A stretch of DNA of 64,000 nt from Thermoplasmata archaeon (GTDB lineage: Archaea > Thermoplasmatota > Thermoplasmata > Lutacidiplasmatales > UBA184): positions 17,788 to 81,787 of the forward strand of contig JAKAAX010000003.1 of assembly GCA_021802125.1 (NCBI GenBank). The letters are read 5' to 3'. This document shows positions 50,308-59,519 of the stretch, piece after piece. Under the pieces are notes generated by a model that searched no databases, was not told where the DNA came from, and was given only the letters and a program-made list of their open reading frames with translations. The position numbers and the translations under genes are program-made. Every line of letters starts with the position of its first letter. The first letter of the stretch is position 1.

Positions 50308-53118
50308 GTGCCGGAACCCTCCCCCATGATGGCCCAGTACCGGGGGGTCAAGGACCGGTACCCGGGCCATCTCGTCCTCTTCCGGGTGGGGGACTTCTAC
50401 GAGACCTTCGGGGAAGATGCCCAACTGCTCTCCCGGGATGCGGAGGTGACCCTCACGAGCCGACAGCTCGACCCTCAGGGCCAGAGGATCCCCTTGGCGG
50501 GCGTACCCTACCACGCGGTCGAAGGATACCTGGCGAAGCTCGTGCGCAAGGGCCACCGCGTCGTCGTCGTCGACCAGATGGAGGAGGCCCGGGCGGCCAA
50601 GGGCCTCGTCCGACGGGAGGTCACGCGCGTGGTCACTCCCGGCACGGTACTGGAGGAAACGCTCCTGCCCCATGGGGCGAACAACTTCCTGTGCACCTGG
50701 GGCGCGAGCGAGGGGGGTCCCCAAGAGAGGTCGGCAAAGGGGGAGTGGTGCGCCGCGCTCGTCGACATCTCCACGGGCGAGACACTGCTCCGGGCGCGTC
50801 CTCTCGGAGAGGCCGTCGCCCTCTTCGAGGACCTTGCGCCCTTCCAGCCCGCGGAGGTCCTGCTCCCGAGAGATGCGAAAGAGGGCGGGATCCCGCTGGA
50901 GGAGCTCTGCACCCTGCACTGCCCGGGCTCGCGAAGGGCGGAAGCCCCGCTCCCCGCCGCGCTGAACGAGCTGCCCGGGCCCTGGAGGGAAGAGGCGGCC
51001 CGATCCTCCGCCGTGGCCGACGCGCTCGGAAGGGCGGCGGCCTACGCGCGCGCGACGGAGCCCAGGATCCTTCCGTTCCTGGCCCCACCCGTCTGGCGAC
51101 GAAGCGGAGAGAGGATGGGACTCGACCTCAAGACGCTCCGACACCTCGAGATCACGGAGCCCATGAACCCCGGGCCGGACCGGCCTCCGACCCTCTTGGA
51201 CGTGGTGAACGAGGCCTTGACGGCCCCCGGCAGGAGGACCGTGGAGATGTGGGTGCGCTCCCCCCTCTCCGACGTGCGGGCCATCGACGAGCGGCTGGAT
51301 GCCGTCGAGGCCTTGGTCCAGCAGCGGACCACTCTCCTCACGCTGACGGCCCGCCTCAAGGGTATCGGGGACGTCTCGAGACTGACGGCGCGCCTCGTGG
51401 CCCGGCGCGGGGGCCCGCGGGAGCTCCTGCATCTCGCCCGGTCCCTGCAGGCCCTCCCCGAGCTCCGCGCCCTGCTGCTCTCCTCCCGCGAGGCGGGCGC
51501 GTTACCGGCGCTCCTGCAGACGATCCTCCAGGACCTCGACCCGCGATCGGCCCTGGCCGAGCGCCTGGGCAGCGCGGTCCGCCCCGACGCTCCCGCGCAC
51601 GCCCGCGACGGGGGCGTCCTCCGCTCCGAGGCGTTCCCCGAGCTGGAGGCGCTGCGCTCGGTCGAGCGTCGGGCGAGGGGGGCTCTTGCCGAGCTCGAGC
51701 AACGCGAGGCCCAGGCGACCGGGATCAAGAGCCTGAAGATCGGCTACACCCAGGTCTTCGGCTACTACTTCGAGGTCACTCGCGCGCACCTCTCGAAGGT
51801 CCCGGAGGGCCGCTGGAGAAGGAAGCAGACCCTCGCCGGCGGGGAGCGGTTCACGAGCGAGGAGCTCTCCCACTGGGAGGCCGAGGTGCTCCAGGCGGAG
51901 GACCGTTCGCGCGTCCTCGAGACGAAGCTCTACGAGCAGCTCCTGGAAGAGGTCGACCGGGAGGCGCCGTCGCTCCAGGCGACGAGCGAGGCCCTGGGCC
52001 GGCTCGACGCCGTCGCGAACTTCGCCCGCATCGCGCTCGAGCGCTCGTGGGTCCGGCCCCGGGTGCACGAGGGGACGCGGCTCAAGGTCCGAGAGGGCCG
52101 CCACCCGATCCTCGAGCGGACGCTCGGCCCGGCCTTCGTCCCCAACGACGTCGACCTCGATGCGGGGGAGGAGGGCCCCCGGCTGCTGCTCCTCACCGGT
52201 CCCAACATGGCCGGGAAGTCCACCTACATGCGGCAGGTGGGGCTGATCGTCGTACTGGCCCAGGCGGGCTCCTTCGTCCCCGCGAAGTACGCCGAGATCG
52301 GACGGGTGAGCTCCCTGCACACCCGCATGGGCTTCACCGACGACATCGGTCGCGGGAAGTCGAGCTTCATGGTGGAGATGAGCGAGGTGGCGGAGATCCT
52401 CGACCGCTCCGACGCCCGCAGCCTGGTCCTCCTGGACGAGGTGGGGCGAGGCACCAGCACCTCCGACGGGCTCGCGCTGGCCTGGGGGGTCATCCGCTAC
52501 CTCCACGACGGCAAGAGGGCCCGCTCGCTCGTGGCGACGCACTACCACGCGCTCACGGAGTTCGTGGACGGTCTCCCCGCGGCCCGGAACGCCCATCTCG
52601 CGGTCCGGGAGGAGAAGGGCCGGATCACGTTCCTGCGCACCCTCCTCCCCGGAGGGACGGAGAAGAGCTACGGCGTCCACGTCGCGCAGCTCGCCGGGGT
52701 GCCCGCGCCCGTGCTCGAGGAGGCGCGCCGGGTGCTGCGCCAGAGCGCCTCCGAGCGAGGGCCGCCAACGGAGAAGGGACGGGCCGGCCGCCGGCCCGGG
52801 CCGACCACCTCGGCCGCCTCCGGGGGAGGTCGGTACACCCAGGCCCTCTTCCTCGACGACCCGGAGACCGAGCGCGCCCGGGAGCTCCTCCGCGAGGTCC
52901 TTGCGATCGACGTGGACCGGTTGACCCCGGTGGAAGCCCTGAACCGGCTCCACCAGGTCGTCCAGCGGGCGCGTCCCGAGGCGGCGCCCCGAAGGGCGGG
53001 CAGCGGGGAGGGACCCGAGGCCACCGAGGCCACCGACAACACCGATACCACCGAGGGTACCAAGACCTCCGGCCGAGAAGCCGCGCCCGGAGAGCCGGGA
53101 CGCACTCCCGGCGTGTGA
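50308..53118 (+). CDS. mutS: DNA mismatch repair protein MutS
   Basis: The 936-residue MutS recognises mismatches. The N-terminal domain has the Phe-X-Glu mismatch wedge F30-Y31-E32 (VGDFYETFGEDA). The core and clamp domains follow, then the ATPase with Walker A GPNMAGKSTYMRQ (from about 631) and VLLDEVGRGTSTSDG (from about 707). The helix-turn-helix dimer region ends before a Thr/Glu-rich low-complexity tail. MutS1 is patchy in archaea and generally regarded as acquired from bacteria. The GTG start matches the TATA spacing; ATG 50326 is an alternative. It is followed 56 nt later by mutL. Confidence 0.95.
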   Translation: MPEPSPMMAQYRGVKDRYPGHLVLFRVGDFYETFGEDAQLLSRDAEVTLTSRQLDPQGQRIPLAGVPYHAVEGYLAKLVRKGHRVVVVDQMEEARAAKGLVRREVTRVVTPGTVLEETLLPHGANNFLCTWGASEGGPQERSAKGEWCAALVDISTGETLLRARPLGEAVALFEDLAPFQPAEVLLPRDAKEGGIPLEELCTLHCPGSRRAEAPLPAALNELPGPWREEAARSSAVADALGRAAAYARATEPRILPFLAPPVWRRSGERMGLDLKTLRHLEITEPMNPGPDRPPTLLDVVNEALTAPGRRTVEMWVRSPLSDVRAIDERLDAVEALVQQRTTLLTLTARLKGIGDVSRLTARLVARRGGPRELLHLARSLQALPELRALLLSSREAGALPALLQTILQDLDPRSALAERLGSAVRPDAPAHARDGGVLRSEAFPELEALRSVERRARGALAELEQREAQATGIKSLKIGYTQVFGYYFEVTRAHLSKVPEGRWRRKQTLAGGERFTSEELSHWEAEVLQAEDRSRVLETKLYEQLLEEVDREAPSLQATSEALGRLDAVANFARIALERSWVRPRVHEGTRLKVREGRHPILERTLGPAFVPNDVDLDAGEEGPRLLLLTGPNMAGKSTYMRQVGLIVVLAQAGSFVPAKYAEIGRVSSLHTRMGFTDDIGRGKSSFMVEMSEVAEILDRSDARSLVLLDEVGRGTSTSDGLALAWGVIRYLHDGKRARSLVATHYHALTEFVDGLPAARNAHLAVREEKGRITFLRTLLPGGTEKSYGVHVAQLAGVPAPVLEEARRVLRQSASERGPPTEKGRAGRRPGPTTSAASGGGRYTQALFLDDPETERARELLREVLAIDVDRLTPVEALNRLHQVVQRARPEAAPRRAGSGEGPEATEATDNTDTTEGTKTSGREAAPGEPGRTPGV

Positions 53119-53174
53119 GCGCCCCGGGAAAGGCTCTTGGGGGCGCCCCCCTCGACGCCCTTCCCTCTTACACG

Positions 53175-55085
53175 ATGACCCCAGGTGCAGGCCCCGACGC
53201 CCCCCCCATCCCACCGACCCGGCCCCGCATCCGGAAGCTGGACGAGCGCACGATCCACGAGATCGCCGCCGGGGAGGTCATCGAGCGCCCCGCGTCCGTC
53301 GTGAAGGAGCTGGTGGAGAACGCCCTCGACGCCGGAGCTCACGAGGTCGGGGTTCGGGTCCGGGCCGGAGGCCTCGAGCTCATCGAGGTCGCCGACGACG
53401 GTTGCGGCCTGCTCCCCACCGACCTCCCGGTCGCCTTCGAGCGGCACGCGACGAGCAAGCTCTCCGACGCCCGCGACCTTCCCACCGTCCGGACCCTCGG
53501 GTTCCGAGGGGAGGCGCTCGCGGCGATCGCCGCCGTGAGCCGCGTCACCCTCACGACGCGGACCCCGGGTTCTCCGGAAGGGTCCCGCTTGCGCGTGGAG
53601 GGCGGGATCCAGGGCGACGTCGAGCCGGCGGCGAGGTCCCTCGGGACGACGGTGGAGGTTCGCGACCTCTTCTTCAACACCCCAGCGCGGCGCAAGTTCC
53701 TGCGGTCGGGCACGACGGAGGGCCTGCGCATCGTCGAGGTCCTGGAGGGGCTCTACCTCGCGCACCCGGACGTCTCTTTCCGCATCGCCCAGGAGGACCG
53801 CCCCGAGGTTCGCTACCCCGCCTCGACCTCGCGGAAGGAGGCCGCGGCCCGGGTCTTCGGGGTCAAGTTCGTCGAGGGAGCGTTCGATTTCTCCGGAGCG
53901 GCCGGCCCGGGGCTCTGGGCGGAGGGGGTCGCCTCCCATCCGGCCTTCTCGCGAGGCACGGGCCGAGGGATCGTCCTCTGCGTGGACGGGCGCGTCATCG
54001 CCTCGAAGTCGCTGCAGGACGGCGTGCGCTTCGCCTACCACGAGGTGCTGCCCTCCGGCCGGTTCCCCGTGGTACTGCTCCATCTGCGCACGGAGCCGGG
54101 CCGGGTCGACGTCAACGTCCACCCCGCCAAGCGGGAGGTCCGGTTCGAGCGGGAGGGAGAGCTCCGCGACGCGCTCCAGTCGCTCATCCGCTCGCGCCTG
54201 CGCGACCAGCCCCGGGACGCGCCGGCCCAGGGTCGGCTCCCCTCCTCGGGCCTCCCGAGCGGCAAGGAAGGCGCCGCGCCCTCTCCTTCCTCTTCTGCCT
54301 CCTCTTCATCCCTCTTTCCCGGGCACCAAACTCCCGACGAGCTCGGGCCCGTTCCGTTGACCCGGCCCCTGGGCTCGGAAGCGGGCATGGCGAACGCCTC
54401 GGGGGTCCGCCCCTTCATCTCGACATCCGAGCGCCCCCTCGCGCTCACGAGGGCCCGACCGCTGGACGGAGCGGGCCCACCCGTCGTCGTGGGAGCCACC
54501 GCGGTCCATCCCGGTCTGCTGGTGCTCGGACAGGTCGGTGACCTCTACATCGTCGGCGAGTCGCAGTCCTCTCCGCGCGCCCTCGTACTCGTCGATGCCC
54601 ACGCCGCCTCCGAGCGCGTGCTCTACGAGCGACTCCGCTCCGCCGAGCCTCCGGCCCGACAGGAGCTCCTCTCTCCCTTCGAAGTGGAGCTCACGCCGCG
54701 CCAGCGGGCGACCTTCGAGAGCTACGGCACGGAGCTGCTGCGTGCCGGCTTCGTGCTCGAGCCCTTCGGCCGAACGAGCTTCCGCCTTCGCTCCGTGCCC
54801 TTCTTCCGTGGTCACCGGGCGAAGCCCGAGGCCATCCTGCGGCTCCTGGACGAGCTCGCCGATGCGGGCCGGGGCTCCCCCCGCGACCCGCTCCGGGAGC
54901 GGGTGGCGAAGAGCGCCGCGTGCCACATGGCGATCCGAGGGGGCGACGTGCTCTCGATGAACGAGATGCACCGGCTGCTGGAGGACCTCTACGCCTGCCC
55001 GGAGAGCTTCACCTGCCCGCACGGGCGGCCCATCATGCTCACGCTTCCGCGCGACCGGTTGGACCGGTGGTTCCTGCGACCTTGA
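53175..55085 (+). CDS. mutL: DNA mismatch repair protein MutL (endonuclease type)
   Basis: The 636-residue GHKL ATPase couples MutS to strand incision. The N-terminal half has IAAGEVIERPASVVKELVENALDAGA, DDGCG and GFRGEALAAI. A Pro/Ser-rich linker (about 340-430) leads to the C-terminal domain with DAHAASERVLYE (474-485), a variant of the DQHAX2EX4E metal site, ACHMAIRGGD and CPHGRP near 614. These show a nicking endonuclease MutL, as expected where MutH is absent. The start at 53175 follows a frame open far upstream through mutS, whose earlier part is only a shadow. Confidence 0.95.
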   Translation: MTPGAGPDAPPIPPTRPRIRKLDERTIHEIAAGEVIERPASVVKELVENALDAGAHEVGVRVRAGGLELIEVADDGCGLLPTDLPVAFERHATSKLSDARDLPTVRTLGFRGEALAAIAAVSRVTLTTRTPGSPEGSRLRVEGGIQGDVEPAARSLGTTVEVRDLFFNTPARRKFLRSGTTEGLRIVEVLEGLYLAHPDVSFRIAQEDRPEVRYPASTSRKEAAARVFGVKFVEGAFDFSGAAGPGLWAEGVASHPAFSRGTGRGIVLCVDGRVIASKSLQDGVRFAYHEVLPSGRFPVVLLHLRTEPGRVDVNVHPAKREVRFEREGELRDALQSLIRSRLRDQPRDAPAQGRLPSSGLPSGKEGAAPSPSSSASSSSLFPGHQTPDELGPVPLTRPLGSEAGMANASGVRPFISTSERPLALTRARPLDGAGPPVVVGATAVHPGLLVLGQVGDLYIVGESQSSPRALVLVDAHAASERVLYERLRSAEPPARQELLSPFEVELTPRQRATFESYGTELLRAGFVLEPFGRTSFRLRSVPFFRGHRAKPEAILRLLDELADAGRGSPRDPLRERVAKSAACHMAIRGGDVLSMNEMHRLLEDLYACPESFTCPHGRPIMLTLPRDRLDRWFLRP

Positions 55086-56020
55086 CCGCGGAGGTCGACG
55101 CCCCCCGCAAGGCGCTCCCTCCTCCCCTCGTGGAGGGGCGGACCACCCTTCGGATGCTCGACGCCCAGGCCGACCGAGCGCAGGTCGACCGGCTCCTGGC
55201 GCGCGCGGTGCCGGACGACTACCTCCTCTCGATGCTCGACCGGTGGCTCGCCGCCGGGGGCGTGATGGGCGGGTTCGACGGTGACGAGCTCGTCGCCATC
55301 CAGCGCCTGGATGACCTCGGGGAGGGGGAAGGCTGGATCGGGGCGATCCGTGTCGCCCCCGAACGACGCAGGGAGGGATGGGGGCGCCGACTGACCCAGT
55401 GGGCGATCGACGTCGCGAGGGGGATGGGGATGAGCACGGTCCGTCTGGTGATCGAGGACGACAACGTCGCCTCGAGGGCCCTCGCGAAGAGCAACGGGTT
55501 CCGCTCCGTCGCCTCCATGTCGCACTCGGTGGGGATCGCCCCCGCGCCCGCGAGCGCGACCGGCCTCGCGGCCGCTCCCCTGAGACCGGTGGACCCCCGA
55601 GAGGTCCCCGACCCGCGGGAGCTCCGGGGCATCCGGGCGATGAACGGCCTCCTGCTCACCACCACGCCCCGTCCGATGCGCTTCGTACGGGCGAGCCGGG
55701 AACGGCTGGTCCGGATGGCGGAGGCGGGTCACCTCCTCGTCGCCGGGGACGACCTCCGCGCCGGGCTCTGCGTCGTTGGACCTCCCGGTCCGTCGAGCCG
55801 GGCGGAGACCCGGGTCATGCGCCTCTTCGCGACGCTCGGGGAGGACGACCTCGGGACCTTCGAGGCGGCCAGCGCCGTCTACCGGTCCGAGGGTGCGGAG
55901 CTCGAGGGATTCCCTCCCATCGACGGGGACCGGCTCCCGCGCCTTCGCGCGGCGGGGTGGCGGTCGGGCGAGCACGCCTTCTGGGGCGAGCAGGTCCAGC
56001 TCTACGAGGTCCGGACGTGA
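55082..56020 (+). CDS. GNAT acetyltransferase with a second, diverged domain
   Basis: The 312-residue product has a GNAT domain at the N-terminus (GWIGAIRVAPERRREGWGRRLTQWAI, then VIEDDNVASRALAKSNGF). A C-terminal half of similar size with weaker GNAT-like layout may be a degenerate repeat. The TTG start overlaps the mutL stop (TTGA), and the stop overlaps the next gene, so it lies within the mutSL operon. Substrate unknown; a tie to repair is only positional. Confidence 0.72.
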   Translation: MTAEVDAPRKALPPPLVEGRTTLRMLDAQADRAQVDRLLARAVPDDYLLSMLDRWLAAGGVMGGFDGDELVAIQRLDDLGEGEGWIGAIRVAPERRREGWGRRLTQWAIDVARGMGMSTVRLVIEDDNVASRALAKSNGFRSVASMSHSVGIAPAPASATGLAAAPLRPVDPREVPDPRELRGIRAMNGLLLTTTPRPMRFVRASRERLVRMAEAGHLLVAGDDLRAGLCVVGPPGPSSRAETRVMRLFATLGEDDLGTFEAASAVYRSEGAELEGFPPIDGDRLPRLRAAGWRSGEHAFWGEQVQLYEVRT

Positions 56021-56640
56021 GAGAAGAGGAGCTGCGTGCTCCCTTGGAGGCCTACCTGGCCCCGAGGGGGTTCCGGCTCCACTTCGACCCGGACGGATCC
56101 GGGTACTTCGACGCGGTCGCGCTCCGGGGGGAGGAGGTGGGGCTCGTCGAGCTCAAGGTCGCGGACTGGCGGCGGGTCTTCGAGCAGGCTCTTGTCCGGC
56201 GCGGTTGGGGCGACTGGGTCGCGGTCCTCCTGCCGCGTCGGAGCCTCGCGGAGAAGGTCCTCGGACTGCGCGCGCCACCGGCGGCCAAGGCCGTGGGGGT
56301 GTGGTACCTCGATTCCGGCCAGGTCCGAGAGCTCCGCGCGGTCGGGCCTTTTCCCGCCGCCCGAGAGGAAGAGGCGTTCGGCCCGCTCAAGCGCCACCTG
56401 GTCGAGTCCCTCGCGATGCTCGAGACCGGCCTGCTCCCCCCGGGGGTCGAGTGGCGCATCGTTCGTCGCCCCCGTCGTCGGGGCCCCCGCGGACGCCCGA
56501 TCGACCCCCGTCTCTGGAGGATCGAGGAGCTCGCATCCGACCCGGATCCTGAGGAAGGGGGGTCGAGGGATGCGAGGGGGGCCGGGAGCCCCGAAGACGC
56601 GGGGAGTTCCAAACGTACCAAAGATGCAGAGGGGACCTAG
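56017..56640 (+). CDS. PD-(D/E)XK nuclease-like protein in the mutSL operon
   Basis: The 207-residue protein starts with a GTG overlapping the preceding stop (GTGA). Residues 30-60 show the pattern of the PD-(D/E)XK fold: GYFDAVAL with D32, a beta turn, then LVELKVADWRRVFEQAL with E45 and K47, and a following Arg-rich helix. This resembles DUF2161-type or restriction-endonuclease-like proteins. The C-terminus is basic (RRPRRRGPRGRP) then low complexity. Four-gene linkage to MutS/MutL suggests a DNA-processing role, but activity is not shown. Confidence 0.6.
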   Translation: MREEELRAPLEAYLAPRGFRLHFDPDGSGYFDAVALRGEEVGLVELKVADWRRVFEQALVRRGWGDWVAVLLPRRSLAEKVLGLRAPPAAKAVGVWYLDSGQVRELRAVGPFPAAREEEAFGPLKRHLVESLAMLETGLLPPGVEWRIVRRPRRRGPRGRPIDPRLWRIEELASDPDPEEGGSRDARGAGSPEDAGSSKRTKDAEGT

Positions 56641-56708
56641 GGCGCACGTCGCGCGGGAGCCGCCGGGGGAAGCCTCGGGTCCGGTCCCGGCCGAGGGACA
56701 TCTCCGAC

Positions 56709-57911
56709 CTAGCTCGTCGAGCTGAGCCCCCGTCGGAACAACGCGAGGTACTCCTCCGCCTGGGCCTCGTAGGTCCGGGTGCCGAGCGTCCTTCTCCCGC
56801 GCTCGCCCATGTTCCACAGCTCGGAGGGGTCCTTGAGCGCCTCGAGGAGGGCGGCGGAGTGGGCGTCGACCGTGTTCGGTCGCACCTCGATGAAGTCGCG
56901 GCCCGGGGTTCCCAGCTCGACGTTCGCCTCTCCTGAGGTCACGACCGGGATGGCCCGGGCGGCCGCTTCCTGGACGACGGCGGGGAAGCCCTCGTACCGG
57001 GTGGGAAGGAAGAACGCGTCGCAGGCGTCCATCAGGGCGGCGCGGTCCGCCTCCGAGACCGAGCCCAGCGTGCGCACCCCCTCCTCCGACGGCTCGTCGT
57101 TGCCGGCGTTCAGCAGGAGGAGGGGGATCCCCTCCTTCCGCAGGCGAGACACGGTGTGCCGAGCGATGTCCAGCCCCTTGCGGTAGGGGTCCCGACCGAG
57201 GAAGGAGAGGACCCGGGTCCCCTGCGGGATCCCCAGCCGCTGGCGGGCGCGCTCGTACTCTTCCCGGGTCCGAGGCTGCCGCGGCGTCACCCCGTTGTAG
57301 ATGACGTGGATCCGGCGCAGGTCGACGTGGTAGACCGATCGGAGGTCCTCCTTCACCGCCTTCGAGCAGGCGATGCAGACCTCCACCTCTCGCGCGCCGC
57401 CTCCCTCGAGCCTTCGTAGGAAGAAGCGGTCGGCCCAGAAGCCCGCGTAGTAGGTGCGGAAGGTCTTCGGGCGCGTGGCCCGTCCGACCTCGAGGAAGCG
57501 GAGACCGAGCCCGTGCAGGACGTCCACCGCCAGGGGGTGTCCGCCTCCCGGGGCGCGATCCATCCGCAGCGCCTGCCGGACCACGCCCGCCCCTCCCTGC
57601 TCGTTGTTCACGACCACCACGTCGAGGTCGCTCTCGAGCAGACGCGCCACGCGGCGCGAGAAATGGGTCTCGGGGCCGAACGGCCAGAAGGACTCCCGCG
57701 GGGTAGGGACCCCGACGGTCTCCACCTTGTCGTGGGTCCCCCTCGTGGCGACCTGGCCGGCGCCGGTCGCCCCGTAGGTGGGGTAGTACACCCGGACGGC
57801 GTGCCCATCCCTCGCCATGCACCGGGAGAGGGCGGAGACGATGTGCGCGAGCCCCATCGCCTGCTCGGCGGGATGATGGGAGGAGACGAATGCGATCCGC
57901 AGGCTCTCCAT
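56709..57911 (-). CDS. Family 4 glycosyltransferase
   Basis: The 400-residue GT-B enzyme has an N-terminal acceptor domain (RIAFVSSHHPAEQAMGLAHI) and a C-terminal nucleotide-sugar domain with VIYNGV, SFLGRDPYRKGLDIA and the donor-site motif LPTRYEGFPAVVQEAAA (E-x7-E type). It is paralogous to the protein at 62512-63690, sharing NNE-, LHGLGLRF- and YEGFP segments. It likely adds a sugar to a lipid-linked oligosaccharide or envelope glycan. Confidence 0.88.
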   Translation of the reverse strand: MESLRIAFVSSHHPAEQAMGLAHIVSALSRCMARDGHAVRVYYPTYGATGAGQVATRGTHDKVETVGVPTPRESFWPFGPETHFSRRVARLLESDLDVVVVNNEQGGAGVVRQALRMDRAPGGGHPLAVDVLHGLGLRFLEVGRATRPKTFRTYYAGFWADRFFLRRLEGGGAREVEVCIACSKAVKEDLRSVYHVDLRRIHVIYNGVTPRQPRTREEYERARQRLGIPQGTRVLSFLGRDPYRKGLDIARHTVSRLRKEGIPLLLLNAGNDEPSEEGVRTLGSVSEADRAALMDACDAFFLPTRYEGFPAVVQEAAARAIPVVTSGEANVELGTPGRDFIEVRPNTVDAHSAALLEALKDPSELWNMGERGRRTLGTRTYEAQAEEYLALFRRGLSSTS

Positions 57912-58001
57912 CGAAGTGCTTCCCCGACCTCCCCTTGTGAGGAAAAAGGTTCGTGCGAACGGCCGAGAAGGCCCCGCGCGCGACCGGGTCGCGCGCCTCG
58001 C

Positions 58002-59519
58002 TCAGCCGCCTCGCGCCATCTTGAGCAGCGGAGCGAACGGGACGGAGTCCGCCTGCGAGATGGGGGGCAAGCCCCAGAGGTCGAGCAGCGTCGGGGCCAT
58101 CGAGAGGAGCGGCATGGTCTGGGCGAGCTCACCGGGGAGCACGCCGGGCCCCGAGAGCGCCACGATCCCGTCCGGTCGGTGGGTCCCCTGCCGTCCGAAG
58201 AAGCTCGGGCGCCGGTTCAGGAAGGTGCGGTGATGGTTGAAGTGCCCGTGGGTCTCCCACGCGTGGTCCTCTGCGTAGATGAGCAGCAGAGGGTCGCGGG
58301 GCCCGGTCGGCCTGCCGTACGCGACCTCGGGGTCGACGACCTCGATCTTGGCCCCCGCGAACCCCCGGAGGGCGCGCGTGAGCTCCTCCTTCAGAGCGCG
58401 CCGCTCCTCCTCCGTCGGCTCGCCACGGTAGAAGTTGGCGTAGATCCCCTCCGGTATGGGGAAGCTGAAGGCGCGCGTGCGCTCCCAGTCGACGAACTGG
58501 CTGTACCATCCGAACGTCCGGTCCCCTTTCCCGCCGTCCTCCGCGCCCTGCTCCAGCGGCTTGGGGAGCTCCTCATCTTGGCCGTCCTGCGCCCCCCGAC
58601 GCTGGCGCAGCTTTCCCAAGGGTACGAGCCGGTCGACGAACGCCGCCAGGTCCCGAAGTCGGGGACCGAGCTCTCCCGGGGCCGAGGGGCCCACCTCAAG
58701 GAACCCCGCGCGCTGGAGGAACCGGTTCGTGTAGAACTCCCCGGTCTGGCTGCCGAAGCCGTGGTCGGAGAGCAGCAGCGTGTATCCCTCCCGGTCCCCG
58801 TGGAACGCACGGACGAGCCGGTCGACGGTGGTGTCCAGCGCCTCCCAGTAGCGGTCGACCTCTGTGTCCGGGACCCGGAGCGAGCGAACGAGATCGTCGT
58901 AGAGGTCGTGCTGGACCCGGTCGGTCTCGCACAGCAGGACGAAGAGCAGGTCCGAGGGCGCCTCCTTCTCGAGGGCCTCGATGAGCCGGGCCTTCTGACC
59001 CAGGGACCGGACCGCGCCGCCGAGCTTCCCGCGACCTGTCCCGGGCACGTCGTAGAGCCAGGGGCCGAACTCCTTGTCCAGCCGCTCCGTGAGCGAGGCC
59101 GGATATGTCGCGGCCCGGCTCCCCGGAGGCCCGAGCATCCCGCCCACGTAGTATCCGTGCACCGACGGAGCTGGCAGCGCCGGGAAGTTCACGACCCCGA
59201 CCCGGGAACCTCGGCGGGAGAGCAGGTCCCAGAGCGCCTCCTGGGGTCGGTACGTGGAGACGAGCGCCATCTTGCCGGGGCGCTCTCCGGGCGCGCTGAA
59301 CCCCCACGCCCCGAGCGCGGGGGGCGACCGCCCCGTCATGGCGCAGTACCACGCAGGGATCGTCACCGGGGGGTCGACGGACCTGAGCTTCCCCCGGGCC
59401 GACCGGGCGAGGAGGGCACGCAGCTTCGGGAGCTTTCCCGCCGCGCCGGCGGGCGTGATCAGGTCCCAGGTCGCCCCATCGAGACCGATGAGGAGGGTCC
59501 TGGGCCTCTCCCCTGCCAT
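58002..59519 (-). CDS. Alkaline-phosphatase-superfamily phosphodiesterase/pyrophosphatase
   Basis: The 505-residue protein begins LLIGLDGATWDLI, whose D14 is the first metal ligand. PVTIPAWYCAMTGRSP carries the nucleophile Thr at the usual place, and LLLSDHGFG (about 252-260) and AEDHAWETHGHF complete the di-metal site. It belongs to the nucleotide pyrophosphatase/phosphodiesterase branch. No signal peptide is evident, so it appears cytosolic. The ATG overlaps the fttA stop by one nt (TGATG), so it is the downstream gene of that operon. Substrate unknown. Confidence 0.85.
   Translation of the reverse strand: MAGERPRTLLIGLDGATWDLITPAGAAGKLPKLRALLARSARGKLRSVDPPVTIPAWYCAMTGRSPPALGAWGFSAPGERPGKMALVSTYRPQEALWDLLSRRGSRVGVVNFPALPAPSVHGYYVGGMLGPPGSRAATYPASLTERLDKEFGPWLYDVPGTGRGKLGGAVRSLGQKARLIEALEKEAPSDLLFVLLCETDRVQHDLYDDLVRSLRVPDTEVDRYWEALDTTVDRLVRAFHGDREGYTLLLSDHGFGSQTGEFYTNRFLQRAGFLEVGPSAPGELGPRLRDLAAFVDRLVPLGKLRQRRGAQDGQDEELPKPLEQGAEDGGKGDRTFGWYSQFVDWERTRAFSFPIPEGIYANFYRGEPTEEERRALKEELTRALRGFAGAKIEVVDPEVAYGRPTGPRDPLLLIYAEDHAWETHGHFNHHRTFLNRRPSFFGRQGTHRPDGIVALSGPGVLPGELAQTMPLLSMAPTLLDLWGLPPISQADSVPFAPLLKMARGG

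Noticed and set aside
49869..53174. Upstream extension of the MutL frame to give 1738 residues
   Set aside because: This part overlaps the Nudix gene and all of mutS in other frames and is Arg/Pro/Gly-rich; MutL homology starts after 53175.
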